Shown: positions 9,305-18,415 of the stretch, in pieces
How positions within the stretch are numbered: position 1 is the stretch's first letter
Layout of the letters: the number at the start of each line of letters is the position of its first letter
From: Amphibacillus xylanus NBRC 15112
Lineage (GTDB): Bacteria; Bacillota; Bacilli; Bacillales; Amphibacillaceae
NCBI RefSeq assembly: GCF_000307165.1
Contig: NC_018704.1
Span: 496,001-560,000 of the forward strand
DNA: 64,000 nt
Direction of reading: 5' to 3'
Position numbers and translations under genes: made by a program
The notes under the pieces: model-generated
Database searches by the model: none
Seen by the model: the letters and a program-made list of their open reading frames with translations, nothing else
Told to the model about the DNA's origin: nothing

Positions 9305-9583
9305 TCAATCTATTATCAGCGCGGCTTGCTTTAACATATCATTTTCCATCGCAAGTCTTTGGTTTTCTTTACGAAGACGAATCAGCTCTTCCTGTTCAGA
9401 TGTTCGATTATCTTTTTTTTCAAAAGATCCACTTGTTTTGTGCTGGCGAACCCATTTATCGAACGTCGAAGGCATTAATTCGTATTCTTTTATCATTTCA
9501 GCTCGTGGTTTTTTCTGACAAATAAAGTTGGATAACTTGTTGTTTAAATTCTTTTGTAAATGATCTTCTTGGTCTTCTGGTCA
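9305..9583 (-). pseudogene. IS3-family transposase OrfA remnant
   Basis: The start lies near 9583 and reads MTRRPRRSFTKEFKQQVIQLYLS, a typical IS3 OrfA N-terminus behind GGAGGAG. A frameshift in an A-run near 9513 moves the rest into another frame, which continues as RAEMIKEYELMPSTFDKWVRQHK and ends in the usual helix RLRKENQRLAMENDMLKQA. The HTH and coiled coil are therefore both present, but not in one frame. Confidence 0.8.
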
Positions 9584-9667
9584 TTCTAGACACTCCTCCG
9601 ACTTTTATTGTATTAAGTTTAGATGACCTTAACGAATCTGTCCAACTAAGTGTAACCTATCCATACA

Positions 9668-9820
9668 CTAGTCGTAGAGTATATGAATCATTACAATCAT
9701 ACAAGAAAGTAATGGACATTAAATAAGATGACCCCGGCAACCTACCGAAGTCATCTAATCGCAGCATAAGAGCAACTTATCGCTTTTTATTAAACTGTCT
9801 ACAAAATAGGGTTCAGTTCA
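9668..9820 (+). mobile_element. Solo end of the IS150-like element, inverted relative to 3229-3380
   Basis: This stretch is a near-identical reverse complement of about 3229-3382: the last codons of orfB, the GACCCCGGCAACCTACCGAAG segment and the tip GGGTTCAGTTCA at 9809-9820. The rest of the IS is absent. With the first copy it encloses the thi operon between inverted IS tips. The flanking bases (AACT before 3229, GCGA after 9820) do not form a target duplication. Confidence 0.85.
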
Positions 9821-9826
9821 GCGAAA

Positions 9827-10120
9827 CTAAGTAATTATTTTTTTATTTTTTAGTTCTAAAAATATAGGTGCTATATTTAGTAAAATGCAAACAACTGTTA
9901 GAATCCATAACGTCTTTTCCATAGTAGGTACAACATCTAATAAAGCCGACCAATCTTCACCTTTTACCCAATTGGATATAAGGCTATGTTCTGCACAGAG
10001 TGTCAATGCCGTAAATGATAACCCCATTGCCATAGCAAGTCTATAGTCTTTTCCTACTTTATACATATAAAGATTTATAAAAGTTGCTACTATAGCAATA
10101 AGCCCTAATATTAACCACAT
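9827..10120 (-). CDS. Small membrane protein of unknown function
   Basis: This 97-residue protein has three likely membrane segments (residues 2-20, 28-46, 70-90) and a charged C-terminus (LELKNKKIIT). The start follows GGAGG at the right distance. It lies directly beside the solo IS end, and its stop is only 7 bases from the IS tip. I do not recognise a named family; similar three-helix proteins are common hypothetical membrane proteins in Firmicutes. Confidence 0.65.
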   Translation of the reverse strand: MWLILGLIAIVATFINLYMYKVGKDYRLAMAMGLSFTALTLCAEHSLISNWVKGEDWSALLDVVPTMEKTLWILTVVCILLNIAPIFLELKNKKIIT

Positions 10121-10309
10121 ATCTATGCCTCCATTATATTTTTGTTTTAATTGAATATTTATCTGCTGATATGCAACTAGCAGTAGTTAGATATAAGTAT
10201 AGCATATTATTTACAATCTTGAATTGTAATATTAAGTGAGATACCAAAAAAAGACATGTCATGATATACTCATCTATAACCTACCAAAGTTAAGGAGGGT
10301 GTATCTGAC

Positions 10310-10714
10310 ATGTCCTACACCCATCTTACTAAAACAGAACTGGTATTCATAGAGGAATAGCAGTCTTTCAGTCTTTCAGGCCGAAAGACTGCTGAAAAAC
10401 TTAAACGTGGTCATGAAGCAATTTATTGTGTCATAAAATCAGTCAGCAATGAACAAGGTATTGACATATACTTTATGGATCCAGGCACACCGTCTCAACG
10501 TGGATTAAATGAACATTCAAATGGCCTAATGAGACGGAACGGATTACCAAAAGAGATAGATTTCAAGCCAGTTCCACAGGCGTATATATCCAAAGTTTTC
10601 AACTGGCGAAATAATATTCCAAGAAAGTCCTTGGGATACTTAACACCAATTGAGTATTTCATGAAACTTGTTGATCAAGCATTTGAGAAAGGTATGTTGT
10701 CTCGCTTAATTTGA
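10310..10714 (+). pseudogene. IS30-family transposase, internally deleted
   Basis: The N-terminus reads MSYTHLTKTELVFIEE, then a stop, then LSGRKTAEKLKRGHEAIY, the IS30-family HTH region. The sequence then jumps to the C-terminal catalytic part (GTPSQRGLNEHSNGLMRRNGLPK...IPRKSLGYLTPIEYF). About 200 residues in the middle are missing, including the first catalytic aspartates. GGAGG precedes the ATG. The remnant sits where the first half of hsdS should be, so it probably took part in destroying that gene. Confidence 0.82.
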
Positions 10715-10773
10715 CAGACTAAACTAAAAATTAATTAAAGCAAGAACGACGGGCTCTGTAAGGCAAACACTTT

Positions 10774-11644
10774 CATAAAAACCTTTCAGATATAGAAATC
10801 CCAATACCCGATATAGAAACCCGGAAGAAAAAATTGCAAAACCTAAATAACGTAATTGATAAATCAAAATTATTAGAGAACAATGTTAAAGAGCTAGAAG
10901 ATAGTTTAGACAGTGCTCTATTTGAAGAATTGGGAATTAAGAAAATTGAAGAATCTAATAAGACAACAAGTAAACTTCAATTTACCAACTTTAAAAAGCT
11001 CATAAAATGGGGAGTTGAATTTAACTTAGCACTAGGTGGGCCAGATGAAATCATTTTATCAAATTTATTTGAAAATGTTAGGTTAAGTAGTGCTGCTCAT
11101 ATTAATCCAAGAACTAATTATGAAACCATTAGTGACGAATCTCTAATCTCATTTTTACCAATGGAGTGTATTTCAGATATATATGGTGAAATTATTCATA
11201 GATATGAAGGGAGTGTATCAGCTTCTAAGGGCTATACTAGATTCATGGAAGATGATGTACTTTGGGCAAAAATTACTCCGTCTATGCAAAATGGAAAATG
11301 TGCAGTAGCAAAAAAATTGAAAAATGGCTTTGGTTATGGCTCTACAGAATACCATGTGATTAGAACAGATAGCAAGAAACTATTAAATATAGATATTGCC
11401 TCTTGAGAACACGCAGTATAAGAAAACGGCACACTATTATTTTACTGGTTCGGCAGGGCAACAAAGAGTAAGTGCTAATTTCTTTGAAAACTTTGTTATT
11501 CCGTTACCTTCTATAAAAAAACAAGAAGAAATATGTGATAGAATATTTTCTAAGAAAAGAGAGATAAAGAGATTAAGGTTAAATATTAAGTCGCTAAGGG
11601 AAGATGCTAAAAGAATGTTCGAACTCGAAGTTTTTGGTGAATAA
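10774..11644 (+). pseudogene. hsdS: Type I restriction specificity subunit HsdS, truncated and frameshifted
   Basis: The segment starts in mid-gene with the central conserved region (NLSDIEIPIPDIETRKKKLQNL plus a coiled coil). The second target recognition domain follows (residues SAAHINPRTNYETISDE...YTRFMEDDVLWAKITPSMQNGKCAV), then a frame change near 11393, and it ends with GSAGQQRVSANFFENFVIPLPS and the C-terminal coiled coil. The first recognition domain is absent, displaced by the IS30 remnant. No hsdM or hsdR is in the window, so the type I system here is dead or relies on genes elsewhere. Confidence 0.87.
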
Positions 11645-11716
11645 ACCTTTTCAATAGATCAATCAGTATTTAATATAAAGGATTTTTATATCAATATATT
11701 AAGAGGGGGTGGAAAG

Positions 11717-12598
11717 ATGGCGGTGCGGGGTAAAAGCATAAATTTATTTCTGATGGATGGGACAGCTGTTGGGAGGATAAAATGTACTCTCGCTAATTGG
11801 ACGGGTGTTGCTTATAAAATACCTAGAACAGAACTTGATAAATGTAAAGAGCGGGAAGATCTTAAGCAAAGTGGCGTTTACTTTTTATTTGGGACATCTG
11901 ATGAAACGGGAGAAAATATTGTCTACATTGGTCAAGCAGGGGCAAGAAAAAATGGTGAGGGCTTACTTTATCGTCTGCAGGAACATAAAAGAGATGATAG
12001 CAAAGATTATTGGACAGAAGCAGTTGTCTTTACTACTTCAAACAATTCTTTTGGGCCAACTGAAATAAGCTATTTAGAAAATAGATTTTTTAATTTAGCT
12101 AAAAACGCAAGAAGATATAGTGTTAAAAACAATAGCGATCCAACGTCAGGTAATGTAACTGAAGAAAAAGAAAGTGAGTTGGAGGAGTTTATAGAGTATG
12201 CTGAAATAGTTATGGGGACATTCGGTCATCGAGTATTTGAATCCCTTGAAGAAAAGCCAACTAATAAAGAAATTAAGGAAGTAGAAATTGATGATGAGCC
12301 TTTATTATTTTTGAAAACTTCTAAAGCTGAAGCCAAAGGCCGAAGAACTAATGAAGGATTTGTTGTTTACAAAGGTGCGTTAGTTTCTATTAATCCTACT
12401 AAAAGTTGCCCAGAGACTATTAATAATTTGAGAGAGCGATATAGTGATAGGATAAAATGTGGCATGCTTCAAGAGGATATACTTTTTACAAGCCCTTCTG
12501 CAGCAGGTTTTGTAACATATGCCAGTGCTAATGGCATGATTATGTGGTTAGATAAAAAGGGAAGAACTTTAAAAGAAATAGAAAGCAATGAAGATTAA
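11717..12598 (+). CDS. GIY-YIG nuclease-like protein with C-terminal DUF4357
   Basis: This 293-residue protein has a GIY-YIG domain in residues 50-150: GVYFLFG, then VYIGQAG about 20 residues later, the catalytic-type arginine in GLLYRLQEH and the glutamate in YLENRFF. The C-terminal third (LFTSPSAAGFVTYASANG and onward) matches the DUF4357 type. It starts behind AGAGGGGGTGG and ends 26 bp before the DUF262 gene, indicating an operon. Such proteins recur next to restriction genes, so a role in DNA defence is inferred. Confidence 0.82.
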   Translation: MAVRGKSINLFLMDGTAVGRIKCTLANWTGVAYKIPRTELDKCKEREDLKQSGVYFLFGTSDETGENIVYIGQAGARKNGEGLLYRLQEHKRDDSKDYWTEAVVFTTSNNSFGPTEISYLENRFFNLAKNARRYSVKNNSDPTSGNVTEEKESELEEFIEYAEIVMGTFGHRVFESLEEKPTNKEIKEVEIDDEPLLFLKTSKAEAKGRRTNEGFVVYKGALVSINPTKSCPETINNLRERYSDRIKCGMLQEDILFTSPSAAGFVTYASANGMIMWLDKKGRTLKEIESNED

Positions 12599-12624
12599 TG
12601 TCTCTGGAAGGAGGAAGTGCCTAA

Positions 12625-15573
12625 ATGTCAAATGAATTAATTTCTTTATCAACACTATTTCAAAATAGACTATTTAGAATACCAGATTATCAAAGGGGAT
12701 ATGCATGGAAGAAAGAACAGCTAGTAGATTTTTGGGAGGATTTATTAAATCTTCATGAAGATAGATACCATTATACTGGACTTTTATCTTTAAAAGCTGT
12801 TAATAAAGAAAGTTTACGCTTATGGGGAGAAGATAGCTGGTTAATTGATATTGGCTATAAGGCATATCATGTTGTAGATGGTCAGCAAAGATTAACCACG
12901 TTTTCTATACTTATGTATGAGATAATATCTTTTATTAAGCGGTTAGATGAAAATCAAGAAAAATCGGATGATAAGATATTCATAGGATTTGAATCCGTCA
13001 AAGCGATTACAGAAAAGTACATAATGAAGAGTCGGCCACCAGAAAACATGATTAAAACATATATGTTTGGATATGAGCTAGACAATCCTAGCTATAATTA
13101 CTTAAAACATAAAATATTTGAAGAACAATTTGGTGGAACAATTGTTGAGACTTATTATACTCAAAATCTTATGTATGCAAAAAAGTTCTTTGCTAGAAAC
13201 CTTGAGTCTTTATTTGAAGCAGAAGGCATGGATGGGATTGAAAAACTATACAAAAGGCTTACATTAAAACTAATGTTTAACCTACATGAAATTGAGGATG
13301 ATTACGATGTTTTTGTGGCCTTTGAGACAATGAATAATAGAGGAAAAAAACTTAGTAACTTAGAACTTTTAAAAAACAGACTTATCTATTTAACAACTTT
13401 GTTTGATGATGAACAGTTAGACGATAAGGATAAAGGACAATTAAGAAAGAATATCAATGATGCTTGGAAAGAAGTATATTATCAGCTAGGAAGAAATCAA
13501 AACCACCCCTTAGCTGATGATGAATTTTTAAGGGCTCATTGGACAGTTTACTTTCAGTATACCCGAAGAAAAGGCGATGACTATATTAAGTTTTTATTGA
13601 ATAAATTTTCTTCAAAAAATGTATTTGATAAGCATCCTGTTACAATTGATAATGAAATAGCTGAACCTCAAACTGAGGATGAAGATTTTGATGATGAGGA
13701 TGTGATTGAATCTACGGAAGAGGAAACTATCCTAGTAAGCAAATTATCTCCAAGTGAGATAAATGCTTATGTAAGTAGTCTTAAGGAAATCGCAGAATAC
13801 TGGTATTACACTTATTTTCCTCATGATAGTGATGAATTATCTGCTGAAGAAAAGCAATGGATAAATAAATTAAATAGAATTGGAATCGGATATTTTAGAC
13901 CACTAGTTGCTATATCTTTGTCTCTCAAAAATGAAGTTGAAGCGGAGGAACGTGTTTTACTTTTTAAAGAAATAGAACGATTCATATTTCTTTGCTTTAG
14001 AATGGCGGGATATAATGCCAGCTATAAAAGTAGCTATTATTATAATAAGGCAAGAGATGTTTTACAGAGAAAAACAAGTTTGAAATCTGTGGCAGATGAT
14101 TTAATGGAGACAATAGATAATGATTTAAATCCAATTATAACAAACTTTATAGCTAGAACAGATAGACGCTTTGATTCGGGTTTAGGCTTTTATGGTTGGC
14201 GAGATTTAAGATATTTTTTATACGAATATGAAAGCCACTTATCTACTAAAAACAATATTCAAAAAATAGACTGGCGGATGTTTTCTAAGGTTGAAAAAGA
14301 CAAAATTACAATTGAACATATTTTGCCTCAAACACCAACTAAATGGTATTGGCGTAATCAATTCCGTCATTTTAATGAAGAGGAAATAAAGATTTTGTCT
14401 GCTAGTTTAGGTAATCTATTACCTCTTGCACAGAGCATAAATTCTTCTTTGCAAAATGATAGTTTCCCCGATAAGAAGAATCCTTCATCAAAAAGAAGAG
14501 GTTACATTAATGGATCACATTCAGAGATAGAAGTGGCTATAGAAGAAGACTGGACTCCTAAAGCTATTTTAAATAGAGGTTTAAAGCTTTTAGAATTTAT
14601 GGAGAATAGGTGGGGTCTCGACTTTACAGTAGAACAAAAAAATGAGTTGCTCCATATTGACTTTGTTAATGAAGAGAGAGATGAAGTGCCAGAAATTCCA
14701 GAGCCTACAACAAATGATTTACCTGAAACAGATAGTAGCTCTTCATTTTTAAAGGAGGGGTTAACAGATCTCCAACAGCGACGACTCGATTTTTGGAGGA
14801 GCTTTGTTGATTATTGTAAGTCAATTGATAGAGGGAAGGATATAGCCTCACAAAAACCCGCTCATGTAAATTGGTATGATGTAGCTATTGGAAATAGTGA
14901 ATACTATATCTTTTTTCAAATTATGAAACAAAATATTTTACGGATTGGTATCTATGTTCATCAACCTGAGACATTTAAAAGGCTAGAGCTCTTAAGGAAT
15001 GAAATAGAAAGCATGTATGGATCTGAACTTGAGTGGTATACAAGCCGTAAAACTAGCACCGCAAAAAGGATACTTCATTCTATAGAAACAGATGTGTTTA
15101 ACCCAGAGCTATATTTAGAAAATTTCAACTGGCTAATCTCCCAATATGATAAATTAAAATCGACATTAGAAGAAATTGATACAGCTTCTATTCTATCTGT
15201 AGATAATGCCAATAATTCTAGCATTACTAGTGAAATGGTAGCTTACGCTTATGATATCTCTAAAAAGGTATTTGAAGGAAAGTTAGGAAGAACGGAAGGT
15301 AGAGATGAAATTGCAGATAGAGTAAATATGAATTCTGGATCAGCTGGAGATTATATTTCAGCTTTTTATGCAATGATGAATGGCGAAAGATATACAAGAA
15401 CTCTTAATGAATACTCTACTAGATATTTTTTAAAGGCGATTTATGAAGATTATGGAGAGTTAGCTTTTAAAAAAGCTATTGATGCTTGTAGAAAGCATGC
15501 TACTTATTATGCCGCCCTAGGTCGTGGAAGGTTAGCTTATGTTGAAAAGATTGTTGAAGAGTACTCAAATTAA
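12625..15573 (+). CDS. DUF262/DUF1524 (GmrSD-like) restriction-type protein with DUF4268
   Basis: This 982-residue protein has several recognisable modules. The N-terminal DUF262 domain carries IPDYQRGYAW (19-28) and VVDGQQRLTT (about 85-95), the ParB-like NTPase motif of GmrS. A DUF1524 HNH-type region follows near residues 560-620 with TIEHILPQTP and LGNLLPLAQ. A DUF4268-like module lies near 710-860, and a C-terminal 120-residue domain includes MNSGSAGDYISAF. GmrSD-type enzymes cleave modified, often glucosylated, phage DNA. It forms an operon with the GIY-YIG gene beside a dead type I locus. Target specificity is unknown. Confidence 0.87.
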   Translation: MSNELISLSTLFQNRLFRIPDYQRGYAWKKEQLVDFWEDLLNLHEDRYHYTGLLSLKAVNKESLRLWGEDSWLIDIGYKAYHVVDGQQRLTTFSILMYEIISFIKRLDENQEKSDDKIFIGFESVKAITEKYIMKSRPPENMIKTYMFGYELDNPSYNYLKHKIFEEQFGGTIVETYYTQNLMYAKKFFARNLESLFEAEGMDGIEKLYKRLTLKLMFNLHEIEDDYDVFVAFETMNNRGKKLSNLELLKNRLIYLTTLFDDEQLDDKDKGQLRKNINDAWKEVYYQLGRNQNHPLADDEFLRAHWTVYFQYTRRKGDDYIKFLLNKFSSKNVFDKHPVTIDNEIAEPQTEDEDFDDEDVIESTEEETILVSKLSPSEINAYVSSLKEIAEYWYYTYFPHDSDELSAEEKQWINKLNRIGIGYFRPLVAISLSLKNEVEAEERVLLFKEIERFIFLCFRMAGYNASYKSSYYYNKARDVLQRKTSLKSVADDLMETIDNDLNPIITNFIARTDRRFDSGLGFYGWRDLRYFLYEYESHLSTKNNIQKIDWRMFSKVEKDKITIEHILPQTPTKWYWRNQFRHFNEEEIKILSASLGNLLPLAQSINSSLQNDSFPDKKNPSSKRRGYINGSHSEIEVAIEEDWTPKAILNRGLKLLEFMENRWGLDFTVEQKNELLHIDFVNEERDEVPEIPEPTTNDLPETDSSSSFLKEGLTDLQQRRLDFWRSFVDYCKSIDRGKDIASQKPAHVNWYDVAIGNSEYYIFFQIMKQNILRIGIYVHQPETFKRLELLRNEIESMYGSELEWYTSRKTSTAKRILHSIETDVFNPELYLENFNWLISQYDKLKSTLEEIDTASILSVDNANNSSITSEMVAYAYDISKKVFEGKLGRTEGRDEIADRVNMNSGSAGDYISAFYAMMNGERYTRTLNEYSTRYFLKAIYEDYGELAFKKAIDACRKHATYYAALGRGRLAYVEKIVEEYSN

Positions 15574-16068
15574 AGACTTATATCTTTTATTTTTGCCTAA
15601 ACTTTTTAATTATTTCTATAAAGTACAGATAAGGTGTGTTCAAAAATAAAAAACAAAGAAAAGTAAAGATTGATTTTAGCATTATTTATTAATTGAACTA
15701 TGGAAATTTATACTTTAGGTGTATAAAACAACAGAATATTTACTATTAGAACGCATAAAAACCCCCCTAAAGTAGTTTTGTTTTTTAGATGTCTACTTTA
15801 GGGGGAGCATATCATAAGATGTCTTGGTTTTATTAATCTATTAGTACTAAAAGACATAAGCTTTAACCTGTTGACTCAATATAAATCCAGTGCTACATTT
15901 AGGACATTAAGGAAAATCCTTATGTAGCTCTTGGGTCATACCATATTGACACCTTTGTATGCAATAGAAAACCAGTCAAAGATAAAATCTATGGTCCTTT
16001 ACTTTTTCCTCATGGGATTGTGGTGTGAACTGAGCTTTTAGACAAGGAACAATTGAGAGGAGAACTGA
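15574..16068. other. 495-bp intergenic region with a minus-strand terminator hairpin
   Basis: Contains the hairpin listed at 15755-15806 and otherwise no convincing gene. A 37-codon open stretch (about 15903-16025) reads NPYVALGSYHIDTFVCNRKPV and may be a coding remnant, but it has no start and I do not recognise it. The carboxylesterase RBS (GAGAGGAG) closes the region. Confidence 0.5.
15755..15806 (-). terminator. Strong hairpin oriented as a minus-strand terminator
   Basis: CCCCCTAAAGTAG (15763 on) pairs perfectly with CTACTTTAGGGGG. On the minus strand the hairpin is followed by GTTTTTATG. No minus-strand gene precedes it, so it may be a leftover of a lost gene or an IS end. Confidence 0.5.
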
Positions 16069-17595
16069 ATGATGTTAAGAAAGGTAAAAGTAGAAAACGG
16101 TTTGATTAAAGGCTTACCAGCGGCAGATCCTCGGATAACAGTTTTTAAAGGTATACCATTCGCAGCTCCGCCTGTTGGGGAAAATCGTTGGCGTGCGCCA
16201 CAGCCAGCTCTTAATTGGGAAGGTACGCTAAATGCTTTTGAGTTTGCGCCAATATCTATGCAGGCTACTCCAGGTTTAAATAAAGAAGACTTTTATGCTC
16301 GTGAATGGCATGTGGATCCGGAGATTCCAATGGATGAGGATAACCTATATCTTAACGTATGGACACCGGCAACTAGCACTGATGAAAAGCTACCAGTCTA
16401 TGTGTGGTTCTTTGGTGGTGGGTTCCAGTATGGTTATACAGCCGAAATGGAATTTGATGGTGAGAGAATTGCTCGTAGGGGTGCAATTGTTGTTACGGTG
16501 AATTATCGTCTGAATGTATTCGGTTTTCTCGGACACCCTGAGATAACTGCTGAAGCACCACATGCACCTACAAACTTTGGTTTACTAGATCAGCAGGCTG
16601 GTATAAAATGGGTTAAGTGTAACATCGCAGCATTTGGTGGTGACCCTGACAACATTACGATTGGTGGTCAGTCAGCAGGTGGAGGAAGTGTCATGTTCCA
16701 GTTAACCTCACCTCAAAATGAAGGGCTCTTTAATAATGCTGTCGTTCTAAGTGGTGTTTTTGCAAGCGTTTACAGAGATGAAAGGATACCGGGTGGCGGT
16801 AGAACTTTAGCAGAGGTGGAAGAAGCTGGCGTTAAGTTTTTTGATTTTCTAGGAGTATCTTCATTGACGGAAGCCCGTGCACTAGATGGTGAATTCGTTC
16901 GTCAAAAAATGCTAGAATATAAAGCCTTCTGGGGTCCAGTAGTAGATAACCAGTTTGTTATGGGAGATCCACTTAAGCTGTTTATGGAAAATAAGCGCTT
17001 GATGGTTCCAGTCATGTTAGGTCATACATCAGATGAATTCTATAGTGTTCCGAAGGTTTCTAATCTGGATGAGTTTAAGCAAATGGCGGTTCAGCTATTT
17101 GGTTCAGATGCAGATGAATTTTTAAAACTATGTAACGTTGAATCAAATAGTTTAGAAGAGGTGATAAAAAATGCCTCTATAAGAACGATTGAATATGCGA
17201 TACGAATTGCTGGACAGGCAAATTCTGATAGTGGAGCTAATACGCCACTTTATTACTATAACTTTGATCCGGAAATACCTGGTTGGGATAACCCGGGAAC
17301 ATTCCATTCGGCGGATCTATGGTTCTTCTTTGAAACACTAGCCAAGTGCTGGAGACCTTTTGTAGGTAAACATTATGATCTTGCCCGTCAAATGACAAAC
17401 TATTTAGCTAACTTTATTAGTAGTGGAGATCCTAATGGAAAGGATTCTACTGGCGAAGATATGCCGAAGTGGGAGCCATATAGTTCTGACGCTCCATATG
17501 GAATGGTATTTGGAGATCGAGCTGAATTCGTTAAAGAACAGCCTGATGATCTAATGAAGTTTTTAGTTAAACAGTATTTTAAGAATGAAAAATAA
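16069..17595 (+). CDS. Type B carboxylesterase / lipase
   Basis: This 508-residue alpha/beta hydrolase has all the type B carboxylesterase signatures. These are GIPFAAPPVGENRW near the start, EDNLYLNVW, the oxyanion region WFFGGGF and the nucleophile elbow GGQSAGGGS (serine near residue 203). The acid-region HTSDEF and catalytic histidine in TFHSADLW complete the set. It hydrolyses carboxylic esters in the cytoplasm, as no signal peptide is seen. Two consecutive ATGs follow GAGAGGAG. Natural substrate unknown; no operon partners. Confidence 0.9.
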   Translation: MMLRKVKVENGLIKGLPAADPRITVFKGIPFAAPPVGENRWRAPQPALNWEGTLNAFEFAPISMQATPGLNKEDFYAREWHVDPEIPMDEDNLYLNVWTPATSTDEKLPVYVWFFGGGFQYGYTAEMEFDGERIARRGAIVVTVNYRLNVFGFLGHPEITAEAPHAPTNFGLLDQQAGIKWVKCNIAAFGGDPDNITIGGQSAGGGSVMFQLTSPQNEGLFNNAVVLSGVFASVYRDERIPGGGRTLAEVEEAGVKFFDFLGVSSLTEARALDGEFVRQKMLEYKAFWGPVVDNQFVMGDPLKLFMENKRLMVPVMLGHTSDEFYSVPKVSNLDEFKQMAVQLFGSDADEFLKLCNVESNSLEEVIKNASIRTIEYAIRIAGQANSDSGANTPLYYYNFDPEIPGWDNPGTFHSADLWFFFETLAKCWRPFVGKHYDLARQMTNYLANFISSGDPNGKDSTGEDMPKWEPYSSDAPYGMVFGDRAEFVKEQPDDLMKFLVKQYFKNEK

Positions 17596-17668
17596 GTTGG
17601 CAAAGATGTTTTGGTAAACTAATCATCTATTTTAATAGAAGCTGGGACAAAACTAGTCAATTAAGTAT

Positions 17669-17709
17669 AAAAATGGCTCTGAACAAAAAAAGTGTTCAAA
17701 GCCATTTTT
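17669..17709 (+). terminator. Hairpin leader of element A, also terminator of the carboxylesterase
   Basis: AAAAATGGCT-TGAACA pairs with TGTTCA-AAGCCATTTTT and ends in a T-run. It lies about 75 bp behind the esterase stop and would serve as a bidirectional terminator. The same hairpin, slightly changed, opens element B. Confidence 0.75.
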
Positions 17710-17735
17710 GTTTGTTTGATTTATCATTTAAAAAA

Positions 17736-18415
17736 TACACACAAGTTCGCGAGAATACACACAAGTTTTGCGAAATGCACACAAGTTCTCGGAAATGCAC
17801 ACAAGTTCTCGGAAATGCACACAAGTTCTCGGAAATACACACAAGTTTTCGGAAATACACACAAGTTCCCGGAAATACACACAAGTTTTGCAAAATACAC
17901 ACAAGTTTTCGGAAATACACACAAGTTCTGCGAAATGCACACAAGTTCCCGGAAATACACACAAGTTTTGCAAAATACACACAAGTTTTGCGAAATGCAC
18001 ACAAGTTCCCGGAAATACACACAAGTTCCCGGAAATACACACAAGTTTTCGAAAATGCACACAAGTTCGCGAGAATACACACAAGTTTTAGGAAATGCAC
18101 ACAAGTTCGCGAGAATACACACAAGTTTTCGGAAATGCACACAAGTTCTCGGAAATACACACAAGTTTTCGGAAATGCACACAAGTTCCCGGAAATACAC
18201 ACAAGTTCCCGGAAATACACACAAGTTTTCGAAAATGCACACAAGTTCGCGAGAATACACACAAGTTTTAGGAAATGCACACAAGTTCGCGAGAATACAC
18301 ACAAGTTTTCGGAAATGCACACAACTTCCGCGAAATACACACAAGTTTTCGGAAATACACACAAGTTCTGCGAAATACACACAAGTTCTGCGAAATGCAC
18401 ACAAGTTTTCAAAAA
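17736..18415. repeat. Array A: 34 tandem 20-bp units
   Basis: The exact period is 20 bp from 17736, with a degenerate 35th unit at 18416. Each unit is T(A/G)CACACAAGTT followed by eight variable bases such as CTCGGAAA, CCCGGAAA, TTCGGAAA, CGCGAGAA, TTGCGAAA and TTAGGAAA. Bases 17994-18144 are repeated identically at 18174-18324, a 180-bp (nine-unit) internal duplication. The unit is two helical turns, so the conserved half lies on one face of the DNA. Confidence 0.97.

Larger units (their letters stand above)
8205..9655 (-). mobile_element. Decayed IS3-family insertion sequence
   Basis: Minus-strand remnants of orfA and orfB of a second, different IS3-family element. One end is probably near 9640-9655, where TTGGACAGATTCGTTAAGG reads inward on the minus strand. 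The other end could not be fixed and is placed roughly. Both ORFs are interrupted by frameshifts and stops, and a palindromic GC-richer segment sits at the 3' end of orfB. Exact ends are uncertain by tens of bases. Confidence 0.7.

Noticed and set aside
15903..16025. Possible coding remnant ahead of the carboxylesterase
   Set aside because: A 37-codon open stretch without start or RBS. It reads like protein but could not be matched to any family from memory.
17736..18415. CRISPR-like array
   Set aside because: Variable parts are only 8 bases and drawn from a small recurring set, the constant part is 12 bases, and no cas genes are near. This is a minisatellite-type array, not CRISPR.
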